A stretch of 6,330 nt of DNA from Bacteroidales bacterium UBA4230. Its GTDB lineage: Bacteria; Bacteroidota; Bacteroidia; Bacteroidales; UBA932. The notes beneath the pieces are model-generated. The model had not been told where the DNA came from. It made no database searches and saw nothing but the letters and a program-made list of their open reading frames with translations. The position numbers and the translations under genes are program-made. This document shows, in pieces, positions 1-6,330 of this stretch. Location of the stretch: assembly GCA_002395605.1 (NCBI GenBank), contig DGXO01000008.1:1-6330 (forward strand), read 5' to 3'. The first letter of the stretch is position 1. Each line of letters opens with the position of its first letter.

Positions 1-87
1 AACAAGCTCAGTGGTACCGGCTTCGTACTTGTAGGTGTTGTTGTCGTTCACGCCGATATTGGCAATGTACTCTTCGGTGAAGTTCCA
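1..87 (-). repeat. Direct repeat, copy B (start of module copy 2, cut by window edge)
   Basis: This is the second copy of the 87-base repeat at 532-618, encoding residues 997-1025 of the large lipoprotein, with 28 of 29 residues identical. It reaches the left edge of the window, so the true repeat is probably longer and may be followed by more copies. Similarity stops abruptly upstream of the Trp codon, where the linker sequences of the two copies differ. Confidence 0.95.
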
Positions 88-3075
88 CTTATATACGGGA
101 GCTGCAGCTGCAGCCTCGGAATAAGTGAATTCAATCCTGTAGATCCAAGGTGAGGTGGAACCTCCAACCTTCACAATCTGGATCTCCTGTACATCTCCAC
201 TTGCATTGTCTACTGTAAACTCATAGGTCTGGGCATCCAGAACAGGCTTGTCAAGTGCATAAGGTGCAAGGTCAACATCCTGGTCGGTCATAGAAACACC
301 GCCCACCTTGATTCCAAGCTTGCAATCCTTACCGTCTGCTGCAACCTTGCCCTGAGTGGCAACGATCTTGAGCTTACCGGCCTTGGCAGTCTTGAAGAAG
401 GCATAGGCAGCACTACCGCCAAAGGTGATGGGCTTGTATGCGATGTTGTCTGCGGTGCTGGTCTTACCTGCTGTCTTGATGTCCTTACCGTTAGGTGAGA
501 AGTAAAGGGTCTCGGTAGCATCGGCAGATGTAACAAGCTCAGTGGTACCGGCTTCATACTTGTAGGTGTTGTTGTCGTTCACGCCGATATTGGCAATGTA
601 CTCCTCGGTGAAATCCCATACAATGGTCTTTTCTACCGGAGGCTCTTCACCGCCCTTAGGCTGGATGGCCACAGAAGCTGTACCGTTCTGAGATTTGGTG
701 TAGTAGATGTCATCCTGGGCCGGAAGTGCCACGATGGAGAAGTAGTACATACCTGCTTCCAGAGCCGCGATGGTCTCGGCGGGAACGGTATATTCAGTTG
801 CGCCTTCCTCAAGCTCCACGGGCCTCTTGTTGAACTTGAGTTCATAAGAAGCGGCATTGGGAATAGCAACCCAGCTTACCTTTACTTCAACTGCATCGCC
901 CTCGGTGAGAGTTACAGGATCAACGGTGAGTACAGGTGTTTCAAGGACCTTGTTACCGGCAATGGTGTCAAGGCTCCAGGCCAGTTTCTTGAGTGAGATG
1001 GCACCGGTGGAATAGATGTATACCATGCCTTCGCCCTTGATCTCAGGGAGAACAACCTTCTGGACACCGGCGTTAGGCGATGCCATTGCGCCGCCAATCG
1101 CTTTGAATCCGTTGTCGTCCTGAACGGCAATCACCACTGAAGAAGCACCGCCGTTCTCTACCAGGAGGTCTACGGAACCAGCGGTATCCTTAACCTTGAA
1201 TGCGGCATAACCCTCTGTGGGAACGCCCTTCTTAGTAAGGGGAGATGCACTGAGGAAGTTGATTCCGCCGTCGGCATTGAGAGGAGTCTGCTCAGTACCC
1301 ACAAGGAGGAGTTCATCACGGACGCGGGAGTTCTTCACTTCACCTGCGAAGAGGCTGGCATCCTGGAGATTCCAGGTGTGAGCACCTTCGATGAAGTTCT
1401 GGGTGAGGTCCTCGGGCTTCTCTACATAAGAGATCCACCACTTGGAAGCACCAATCTTACCGTCGATCAGATCCTGGGAAGCAAGCTGGAAGAAGTTGCC
1501 CTTTGAGTTGTAGCAAGGGTCTGCTGTCAGAATCTTGCAGGAGGCATCGGCAGCGGACACAGCCTTGAAGAAGTCCTTACCGTTTGCATAACTGTAGTTA
1601 TCGGATGCTGTGATTGTAGGAATAACGATAGCACTGTTGTCACGCACCAGTTGGGTCTTGTCAACTACATCTGCTGCAGTCTCTCCACCGTCTTCCCAGA
1701 GGAAGAGGTTGTTCTTGAGGGTAAGGGCGGTTGCAGCCTTGGTGCCGAAGAGGCCCTGGTTGTTGCCGTCATTGATAACGGATACACCCTTGATGGTGTT
1801 GTTCTCAAGGACAAAACCTCCAATCTTGATAGCATCTACTGCATCAAGACGTACGAAGGTACGGAAACCATCCCAGATTGTGCTGTTGACAAACTTCACG
1901 GTAGTAATCTCGGTGGCTTTACGGATGTCGAAGCCGTCACCGCCGCTACCAAGGATATTGTGAATCTCGCAAGAGTCGAATGTAACCTCACCGATGGTTA
2001 GACCACCGTCTACGTTATTGTAGAACAGACCGCTCTTGAATCCGGAGATTTCGCAGTTCACGAATTCTATCTTCTCAAGAGAGACAGGACCGGAAGCGAA
2101 AGTTACCAGATGGCCGGTGGTACCGGCATCGGAGAAATGGATGTTCTCAAAGCGGAGAGTGCTTCCTGCAGGAAGTGCGTTGGTAAGGCTCACGGAACCA
2201 GTAACAACGGGCTTATTACCGTCGGAACCAACCTCACCCACAAGGCTGAGACTGGATGCGGGAGCGGCTGTACTCATTGAATACTCAGCATCGCTGTAAG
2301 CAAGATAGAAGTCGCCGCCGGCAACTGCCGCCTTGAGTTCCTCGGAGGTGGAAATGCGGGTAGCACTGCCCTGGGCAGCCTTAGTCCACACATCCTTGGT
2401 TCCGCGGGAAGCGCTGAGATAGAAGAGGGTAATCTGGTATTCTGTACCTGCCTCAAGACCGTCGATGGTTGCGGCTGCAGCCTTCTTCTCTGAGTCATTC
2501 AGATCTTTCTTCACAGTCTTGCCGCCCTTCACGGGAACAGCACTGAGGTTGGTCACTTCCTGGTAATCAGAGACCTCATTGCTCCAGGCAAGAGTTACGG
2601 ATGATTCTCCTATGTTCTTGACTTCCAGATAGAGATTGTCCTTCACCGCATAGGTCTTGATACCGCTCTCGCTGTCAAAAGCTGCTACCTTTGAACCGGT
2701 GGATTCAATGGCGAAGCCATCGGCATCTACCCTGAAGGCCTGGACTGTAAACCAGTACTTCTCATCTGCGGTAAGGCGGGTTGTGAAAGGAACGGCCGAT
2801 GCTTCAAGTTCCCAGTTCTTAACTTCCTTGGTAAGCTCAGCATCATTGTAGACCTTGAGTATGTACATATGGGCGTCCTTGTTGACATCCCATCCGAAGG
2901 TCACGTTGTCTCCGGTAGCAGCATCAACGCGTGCGCTGAGGTTCTGCGGCTCAAGGCAACGGGAAAGGGTGATCTCAGTAATCTCTTCGAATTCCTGAGT
3001 CTTGGCGCAACCGGCAAAGAGGGCCGCTGCGGCCAGGACTGCCAGTGAGACTTTAAGTATATTCTTGTAGTTCAT
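1..3075 (-). CDS. Large multi-modular surface lipoprotein with FnIII-like, DUF4957/DUF5123-like beta-helix and repeated beta-sandwich-like modules (partial)
   Basis: The frame opens at the ATG at 3075 and stays open to the left edge: 1025 residues with no stop, so the C terminus is missing. It starts with a lipoprotein signal peptide (lipobox FAGC, C23). Modules inferred by reading: FnIII-like at about 41-134 and 141-238; a linker with the SEELKAAV helix common before this type of helix; a parallel beta-helix at about 275-545 resembling DUF4957 followed by DUF5123; a beta-sandwich-like module starting WNL at about 568-702; FnIII-like at about 712-805; a Pro/Glu/Gly linker; then module copy 1 (WDFTEEY at 820, to about 985), an Ala linker, and copy 2 (WNFTEEY at 997) cut by the edge. 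Its place after susC-susD is that of surface glycan-binding proteins such as SusE/SusF, but it is far larger. The helix fold is shared with pectate lyases, but no catalytic site can be identified, so binding is the safer call. A pectin-type substrate is a guess from family context. Confidence 0.88.
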   Translation of the reverse strand, partial: MNYKNILKVSLAVLAAAALFAGCAKTQEFEEITEITLSRCLEPQNLSARVDAATGDNVTFGWDVNKDAHMYILKVYNDAELTKEVKNWELEASAVPFTTRLTADEKYWFTVQAFRVDADGFAIESTGSKVAAFDSESGIKTYAVKDNLYLEVKNIGESSVTLAWSNEVSDYQEVTNLSAVPVKGGKTVKKDLNDSEKKAAAATIDGLEAGTEYQITLFYLSASRGTKDVWTKAAQGSATRISTSEELKAAVAGGDFYLAYSDAEYSMSTAAPASSLSLVGEVGSDGNKPVVTGSVSLTNALPAGSTLRFENIHFSDAGTTGHLVTFASGPVSLEKIEFVNCEISGFKSGLFYNNVDGGLTIGEVTFDSCEIHNILGSGGDGFDIRKATEITTVKFVNSTIWDGFRTFVRLDAVDAIKIGGFVLENNTIKGVSVINDGNNQGLFGTKAATALTLKNNLFLWEDGGETAADVVDKTQLVRDNSAIVIPTITASDNYSYANGKDFFKAVSAADASCKILTADPCYNSKGNFFQLASQDLIDGKIGASKWWISYVEKPEDLTQNFIEGAHTWNLQDASLFAGEVKNSRVRDELLLVGTEQTPLNADGGINFLSASPLTKKGVPTEGYAAFKVKDTAGSVDLLVENGGASSVVIAVQDDNGFKAIGGAMASPNAGVQKVVLPEIKGEGMVYIYSTGAISLKKLAWSLDTIAGNKVLETPVLTVDPVTLTEGDAVEVKVSWVAIPNAASYELKFNKRPVELEEGATEYTVPAETIAALEAGMYYFSIVALPAQDDIYYTKSQNGTASVAIQPKGGEEPPVEKTIVWDFTEEYIANIGVNDNNTYKYEAGTTELVTSADATETLYFSPNGKDIKTAGKTSTADNIAYKPITFGGSAAYAFFKTAKAGKLKIVATQGKVAADGKDCKLGIKVGGVSMTDQDVDLAPYALDKPVLDAQTYEFTVDNASGDVQEIQIVKVGGSTSPWIYRIEFTYSEAAAAAPVYKWNFTEEYIANIGVNDNNTYKYEAGTTELV
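115..624 (-). other. C-terminal beta-sandwich-like module, copy 1
   Basis: Residues about 818-987 form one complete unit beginning IVWDFTEEYIANIGV and ending SPWIYRIEFTY, followed by the linker SEAAAAAP. The unit is beta-rich, with Gly/Asn turns and a central YAFFKTAKAGKLKI. Period to the next copy is 177 residues (531 bases). The layout resembles modules appended to polysaccharide lyases and binding proteins in Bacteroidota. I do not recognise a named family with certainty. Confidence 0.6.
532..618 (-). repeat. Direct repeat, copy A (start of module copy 1)
   Basis: These 87 bases match bases 1-87 in the same orientation and reading frame at an offset of 531 bases, with four mismatches (at 556, 604, 613 and 615). 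The repeat encodes residues 820-848. Two mismatches are silent (Tyr and Glu codons) and the other two lie in one codon that is Asp here and Asn in the other copy. Confidence 0.95.
661..942 (-). other. Third FnIII-like module of the large lipoprotein
   Basis: Residues about 712-805 run from ETPVLTVDPV through VKVSWVAIPNAASYELKFN and a turn with TVPAETIAALEAGMYYFSIV, the usual FnIII strand order with tryptophan and tyrosine core residues. It is followed by a Gly/Glu/Pro linker (about 807-816) leading into the repeated C-terminal modules, so it probably serves as a spacer. Confidence 0.7.
970..1380 (-). other. Beta-sandwich-like module, probable diverged relative of the C-terminal repeats
   Basis: Residues about 566-702 begin with HTWNL, contain YAAFKVKDTAGSVDLLVENG at 623-642, and end in ISLKKLAWSL. 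The same plan is seen in the C-terminal module (VWDF start, YAFFKTAKAGKLKIVATQGK at 891-910, IYRIEFTY end). This suggests a common origin despite low overall identity. A carbohydrate-binding role is plausible for such beta-rich modules but not shown. Confidence 0.5.
1441..2253 (-). other. Parallel beta-helix region, DUF4957/DUF5123-like
   Basis: Within residues about 275-545 a short hydrophobic/Asn motif recurs: FENIHF at 309, FVNCEI at 338, FDSCEI at 366, FVNSTI at 395, LENNTI at 423 and LKNNLF at 453. The spacing between corresponding Asn/Ser positions is 28-30 residues. Regular Asn-containing coils of this kind are typical of right-handed parallel beta-helices, the pectate-lyase-like fold. 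The later part, with SDNYSYANGKDFF near 491-503 and a Cys/Asp/Pro/Tyr stretch near 519-522, resembles DUF5123. The family name is from pattern recognition without a profile search. Confidence 0.65.
2362..2955 (-). other. Two N-terminal FnIII-like modules of the large lipoprotein
   Basis: Residues about 41-134 contain PQNLSARV, then VTFGWD, then YWFTVQAF, which matches the order of strands in fibronectin type III domains (proline-led first strand, tryptophan in strand B, tyrosine-containing strand F). Residues about 141-238 repeat the plan with SSVTLAWS and then IDGLEAGTEYQITLFYL, where GLEAGTEY is the classic FnIII turn. Such modules usually act as spacers lifting a binding domain from the membrane. 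Boundaries are approximate. Confidence 0.7.
3007..3075 (-). other. Lipoprotein signal peptide of the large modular protein
   Basis: Residues 1-23 show a short basic start (MNYKN, with K4 and K8), a hydrophobic Ala/Leu-rich core (SLAVLAAAALF) and the lipobox FAGC with the lipidated cysteine at 23. The mature start, Cys-Ala-Lys-Thr-Gln-Glu-Phe-Glu-Glu, is acidic and flexible, consistent with a tethered outer-membrane surface protein. This signal also supports the ATG at 3075 as the true start. Confidence 0.88.
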
Positions 3076-3090
3076 AATGCGTCAAATGAA
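3076..3090 (-). other. 15-base gap between susD-like gene and large lipoprotein gene
   Basis: On the coding strand the gap reads TTCATTTGACGCATT, between the TAA of the SusD-like gene and the ATG of the next gene. It holds no Shine-Dalgarno-like motif, hairpin or promoter-sized region. The spacing supports a single transcript for all three genes. Confidence 0.8.
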
Positions 3091-4932
3091 TTAAAGGTTG
3101 TCGTAGCCGTAATCGTTCTTGATCTTGCCCTGGCTGTTTGTCATAGTGGTATTGAAGATGGGCCAGAACATATACTGCTCGGGATCCTTGTCATAAATAC
3201 CTTCAATCAGGGCATCGTAGAGGCCTGTATCGGCACCCTTGCTGTCTACGATCTTATTGAAGTATTCGGCCTTCTTTTCCCAGGCGCCGGAAGGTTTTAC
3301 AGCCTCACCGTTGAAGCCGTAGACCACAACCTTGTCACCGTCAAGCTGCCAGTAGATGTCGCCGTTAAGGCCATTCACACCGGCATACTTTCCGGTAAGA
3401 TCGCGGAGGGCCTTCATATCGGTCTTCGCCTGGATCATCTTAGTCTTCAGGAGTCCCCAGCGGATAAGGTCGAATTTACGGGTCATTTCACCGCAGAACT
3501 CGAATGCGCGCTCGTCAACGATGGCGTCAAACATCTTATCCTTGCTGTTGATGGCATTCACATAGGCCTCTGCATCATCCTCGTGGCCCTTGAAGGCGCG
3601 CTTGCGAACCTGAAGGAGGTAATCCTTTGCTGATGCAAGGTCTCCGGTCTCGTTGGCAAGTTCGGCGGCCATCAGGAGGATATCGGCATAACGGAGGACA
3701 ACGGGCTTGATGCCGTCGTCATTACCGCCGGTGTAGGGAACCTTCTCCATCCATTCATAACGGTATTTACCAAAATACCATTTCTGGATGCCAACAAGTT
3801 CCTGCTCGTTGTCGGCGTTCCAGCGCCAGTTGACGCAGGTGACGTCACGGCGGACATCATTCTTGTCATAGTTGAACCACATCGTAGGGACGGGGCCGGC
3901 ATCACCACCACGGGTGACGGTGGAGCCGCCGGCATACTTGGAGCCCTCGGAGCGGACTGCGAATGTGAAGTTCCAGCGGCCACGGCCGTTTGAGAACGGG
4001 ATCACAAAGAGGGTCTCGTGACCGGGACCTGCCGTAAGGTTGTCCATATTGCTCTGGTTCTTCCAGTACTGCTCAAAGTCCTCGAGGGATGCGTATCCGG
4101 AGGCGATTGCATCGTCCAGATACTGGAGTGCCCTGGGATAGAGGACGCTCTTCTGTAGGTCGGGGTCATTTGAGAAGCGGTTCTCACCAAGGTCTCCGGT
4201 GCCTTCCATACCATCCTCCGGACGCATGGCTTTACCGCAGGCCATGAGGACTATCCTTGCATAAAGACCCTGGGCGAACATCTTGTTCACGCGGTCGGTA
4301 CGGAGAGTAGGGGTGCTCTGGCCGGGATAAGGGAGGTAAGGGATGGCCTCGTCAAGGTCGGCGAGAAGCTGCTTGAAGATGACGTCGCGGCTTACCTTGG
4401 GAAGATACACGGTCTCGCTGGTAGTGGGAGTGAAACGTGCGGGAACATCACCCCATGCCTTTACAAGGTCATAGTAGATCATTGCACGGAGGGTGAGGGC
4501 CTCACCAAGGAGATATGCCATATCTTCCCTGGTGTCGGGACTGCCATAGGTGCGGATGCCCTCGATGCACAGATTTGCTCTCTCGATGGCCTCGTACATC
4601 TTTGCGAAGGGGCCGTTGTCCAGATTCAGCTGCTGGTTATTGGGAAGAAGTGAATAAGCGGCAATCTGATACTTCTCATCGGTGGTCTTGAAGGTGTTGT
4701 ACCACTCGATATCGCTGTTGAGGCCGATCCAGGGAAGGTAACGACCACGATAGTTGTTGGTTTCACCAAAAGACTGGGCGATGGAGAAAATGGTATTCTC
4801 CGTAAGTGAATAGTTGGAATACACAGTGGTGGCGTCAAAGGTTGACGATGACTCTGAATCCAGGAACTTTTCACAGGAAACCGCTGTTGCGGCAATTACA
4901 ACCGCTGAAAGGATATATAGAATCTTTTTCAT
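3091..4932 (-). CDS. SusD/RagB-family surface glycan-binding lipoprotein (complete)
   Basis: This 613-residue protein is the SusD-type partner of the upstream transporter: a surface lipoprotein that caps the SusC barrel and binds glycan. The start is set by a signal peptide beginning MKKILYILSA and a lipobox AVSC with the lipidated cysteine at residue 20. Family landmarks appear in order: the N-terminal helical (TPR-like) core with EALTLRAMIYYDLVKAWGDV at 144-163; LRYADILLMAAELANE at 413-428; IVDERAFEFCGEMTRKFDLI at 471-490, which is the C-terminal SusD/RagB signature region; and a C-terminal PIFNTTMTNSQGKIKNDYGY at 591-610, in the place of the usual final PIP...QNPGY-like motif. Aromatic residues that could stack on sugars are plentiful (for example W78, W290, W320, W352, W369, W371, W385), but binding residues cannot be assigned. 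Length is in the upper normal range. A segment at about 513-558, rich in G, Y and W, looks like a family-variable loop. Ligand unknown. Confidence 0.97.
   Translation of the reverse strand: MKKILYILSAVVIAATAVSCEKFLDSESSSTFDATTVYSNYSLTENTIFSIAQSFGETNNYRGRYLPWIGLNSDIEWYNTFKTTDEKYQIAAYSLLPNNQQLNLDNGPFAKMYEAIERANLCIEGIRTYGSPDTREDMAYLLGEALTLRAMIYYDLVKAWGDVPARFTPTTSETVYLPKVSRDVIFKQLLADLDEAIPYLPYPGQSTPTLRTDRVNKMFAQGLYARIVLMACGKAMRPEDGMEGTGDLGENRFSNDPDLQKSVLYPRALQYLDDAIASGYASLEDFEQYWKNQSNMDNLTAGPGHETLFVIPFSNGRGRWNFTFAVRSEGSKYAGGSTVTRGGDAGPVPTMWFNYDKNDVRRDVTCVNWRWNADNEQELVGIQKWYFGKYRYEWMEKVPYTGGNDDGIKPVVLRYADILLMAAELANETGDLASAKDYLLQVRKRAFKGHEDDAEAYVNAINSKDKMFDAIVDERAFEFCGEMTRKFDLIRWGLLKTKMIQAKTDMKALRDLTGKYAGVNGLNGDIYWQLDGDKVVVYGFNGEAVKPSGAWEKKAEYFNKIVDSKGADTGLYDALIEGIYDKDPEQYMFWPIFNTTMTNSQGKIKNDYGYDNL
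4873..4932 (-). other. Lipoprotein signal peptide of the SusD-like protein
   Basis: Residues 1-20 comprise MKK, a hydrophobic core (ILYILSAVVIAATA) and the lipobox VSC. Signal peptidase II would cleave before C20, leaving Cys-Glu-Lys-Phe-Leu-Asp at the mature N terminus. Acidic residues soon after the cysteine (E21, D25, E27) are compatible with surface export in Bacteroidota, though this is inference rather than a strict match to a published export signal. Confidence 0.9.
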
Positions 4933-4944
4933 ATTGCTAGCGGA
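4933..4944 (-). other. 12-base gap between susC-like and susD-like genes
   Basis: Only 12 bases separate the transporter stop codon (TAA) from the ATG of the SusD-like gene. On the coding strand they read TCCGCTAGCAAT. There is no purine-rich Shine-Dalgarno sequence and no room for a promoter or terminator. This fits co-transcription of the pair and the weak use of Shine-Dalgarno signals in Bacteroidota. The six-base palindrome GCTAGC is too short to be read as a regulatory site. Confidence 0.8.
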
Positions 4945-6330
4945 TTAGAAAGTGAGGTTGAGACCGGCAACGAAACCGATGCTCTTGGGATAAGCGGAGT
5001 AGTCTACGCCGGGAGTAAGCGGAGTTGCACGGCGGGTGTCAACCTCGGGGTCATATCCGGAGTACTTGGTGAGGCAGAACAGGTTGGTACCTGTCACATA
5101 GATGCGGAGCTTGCGGATGTGCACTTTCTCGGTGAGTTTCTCAGGGAGAGTGTAGCCGATGGTAGCGCTCTGCAGACGGAGGAATGAGCCGTCCTCAACA
5201 GCCCAGTCAGAGAAGACTGCATTGCCGATTGCGGGGTTCCACATGGTCTTGCCGGCATTGACAGCCTTGAGCTGGTCAGGATCGGTGATAAGTTCACCGG
5301 TGGTCCAGTCAACGTTGGTCCAGCGCTTGTCAACGTCCATCACATTCAGGAGGTTGCGGTTGTAGTACTTACGTGAAGAAGTAAATTCAATCTTATTGGC
5401 GTTGTACACCTGGTTGCCGATCATGAAGTTGAAGTTGGCGCTGAAGTCAAAGCCCTTGTAGTAACCGGAGAAGTTGAAACCACCGGTGAAATCAGGGGCA
5501 GCATTGCCGATGACGGTACGGTCTGCAGCAGTGATCTTGCCGTCAGTGGTGTATCCGATCACATTGCCTTCGGCATCCTTCTCTTCAACGTTCTTTGCGA
5601 TGTCCTTATACTTGGGGGCGCCGGGACGCATATAAGCGGCACCTATGATGGCCGATGCGTCTACCACGCCCTCGTTGAGGACCCACTTTGCGCCATCCCA
5701 GGTGAAGTCATCGGTAGTGTAGAAACCGTCCATCTGGTAGCCGTACATGTTACCAAGGGGCTGGCCCACCTGGACAATGTAGTCGTCGCCGATTTCGGTG
5801 GAAGCCCAGTAGGACTGTGCCTTGATGGATTCAAGACCGCCAAGGTCAGTTACCCTGTTCTGGTTGTAAGCGATATTACCGCCGATGTTCAGGGAGAAGT
5901 CCTTGGTGGAAACGATGGGAGCATTGAGGGTGAGCTCAATACCGCGGTTACGGGTGGAACCTACGTTCTTGTACTGGCTGTCATAACCCGATCCGGGGAT
6001 AGGGAAGTTAATCAGAAGGTTCTTGGTGTCGTTCTGATAAACCTCGATGCTACCGCTCAGACGGCTCTGCCAGAATGAGAAGTCAAGGCCGATATTGTGA
6101 GTGTAGGTAGTTTCCCAGGTAAGATCAGGGTTGTTGAGGATCTTGCCGGCAGTGAATATATTCTGGGACATGGAGATCCAGGAGCTTGTGGAGGAGGCGT
6201 ACTCCTTGAGCAGCTGTCCTGAAGGAATGTTGTTGTTACCGGCGGTACCGAAGCTGTAACGGAGCTTGAGCTGATCCACCCAGCTGTGAGCGTTATCCAT
6301 GAATTCCTCATTGGAGATGGTCCAGGATGC
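4945..6330 (-). CDS. SusC/RagA-family TonB-linked outer-membrane transporter, C-terminal part (partial)
   Basis: This gene encodes the beta-barrel part of a SusC-type TonB-dependent transporter, which imports oligosaccharides across the outer membrane using TonB energy and pairs with the SusD lipoprotein encoded next. The reading frame is open to the right edge, giving 461 residues. The ATG at 6300 is internal, because in-frame upstream codons (reading ASWTISNEEF) continue the family pattern. Family motifs seen, numbered from the window edge: GTAGNNNIP near 28-36, PLGNMYGYQMDGFY near 191-204, GKITAADRTVIGN near 264-276, and FLRLQSATIGYTLP followed by TGTNLF near the end. The chain ends in LNLTF, a terminal aromatic residue as in outer-membrane barrels. 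Family members are usually about 1000 residues, so the signal peptide, carboxypeptidase-regulatory-like domain, TonB box and plug lie outside the window. The family call is firm. The substrate is unknown, and the symbol susC is withheld because it denotes the starch system. Confidence 0.96.
   Translation of the reverse strand, partial: ASWTISNEEFMDNAHSWVDQLKLRYSFGTAGNNNIPSGQLLKEYASSTSSWISMSQNIFTAGKILNNPDLTWETTYTHNIGLDFSFWQSRLSGSIEVYQNDTKNLLINFPIPGSGYDSQYKNVGSTRNRGIELTLNAPIVSTKDFSLNIGGNIAYNQNRVTDLGGLESIKAQSYWASTEIGDDYIVQVGQPLGNMYGYQMDGFYTTDDFTWDGAKWVLNEGVVDASAIIGAAYMRPGAPKYKDIAKNVEEKDAEGNVIGYTTDGKITAADRTVIGNAAPDFTGGFNFSGYYKGFDFSANFNFMIGNQVYNANKIEFTSSRKYYNRNLLNVMDVDKRWTNVDWTTGELITDPDQLKAVNAGKTMWNPAIGNAVFSDWAVEDGSFLRLQSATIGYTLPEKLTEKVHIRKLRIYVTGTNLFCLTKYSGYDPEVDTRRATPLTPGVDYSAYPKSIGFVAGLNLTF

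Noticed and set aside
288..1130. Three minus-strand open frames of 72-89 codons
   Set aside because: They are out of frame with the long lipoprotein reading frame covering the same bases, and their Ser/Pro/Arg-rich translations are typical of shifted frames.
1610..2001. Two overlapping plus-strand open frames (117 and 116 codons)
   Set aside because: They lie antisense to the beta-helix part of the large lipoprotein gene, which has a continuous frame and recognisable modules there. Their translations show no domain-like pattern, and two overlapping frames in the same place are best explained by codon bias of the real gene.
3356..3565. Plus-strand open frame of 69 codons opposite the SusD-like gene
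   Set aside because: It is antisense to the conserved C-terminal SusD signature region, and its translation has no recognisable features.
4933..4944. GCTAGC palindrome as a possible operator or terminator stem
   Set aside because: It is six bases in a 12-base gap between two co-oriented genes that normally share a transcript. There is no longer stem, loop or T-run.
4945..6300. A complete 451-residue outer-membrane protein starting at the ATG at 6300
   Set aside because: There is no signal peptide after this ATG, and the frame continues upstream to the window edge with residues that fit the SusC family, so it is an internal methionine of a longer transporter.

Overview
The window is three consecutive protein-coding genes, all on the minus strand. 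It reads as the middle of a polysaccharide utilization locus (PUL) from a member of the Bacteroidota, probably Bacteroidales. The basis is an adjacent SusC-type TonB-dependent transporter and SusD-type lipoprotein, short lysine-led lipoprotein signal peptides, tight gene spacing with no clear Shine-Dalgarno sequence, and a lipoprotein with family-typical modules in third position. Base composition looks close to half G+C by eye, higher than typical Bacteroides, so a Prevotella-, Alistipes- or uncultured Bacteroidales-type genome is possible. The genus cannot be settled from the sequence.

Layout in the direction of transcription (right to left): (1) 6330-4945, the C-terminal 461 residues of a SusC/RagA-family outer-membrane transporter whose N-terminal part lies beyond the right edge; (2) a 12-base gap, then 4932-3091, a complete 613-residue SusD/RagB-family surface lipoprotein; (3) a 15-base gap, then 3075 to the left edge, the first 1025 residues of a very large multi-modular lipoprotein with no stop codon in the window. 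That protein has two fibronectin-III-like modules, a parallel beta-helix region resembling DUF4957/DUF5123 proteins, a beta-sandwich-like module, a third FnIII-like module, and then two copies of a further beta-sandwich-like module. The second copy is cut by the window edge. Nothing else in the window needs another gene: all non-coding sequence amounts to 27 bases in the two gaps.

Working model: SusC forms the outer-membrane channel, SusD the substrate-binding lid over it, and the large lipoprotein an additional surface glycan-binding (or possibly glycan-cleaving) component. The DUF4957/DUF5123-type helix is often found near pectin-directed genes in Bacteroidota, so pectin or another acidic plant polysaccharide is a reasonable but unproven substrate guess. 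The genes are probably transcribed as one operon from a promoter beyond the right edge. No regulator, enzyme of certain activity, RNA gene, insertion sequence or CRISPR array is visible.

The most notable feature is a nearly identical in-frame duplication in the third gene: 87 bases at the left edge match bases 532-618 with only four differences. This indicates a recently duplicated or homogenised C-terminal module that may continue outside the window.
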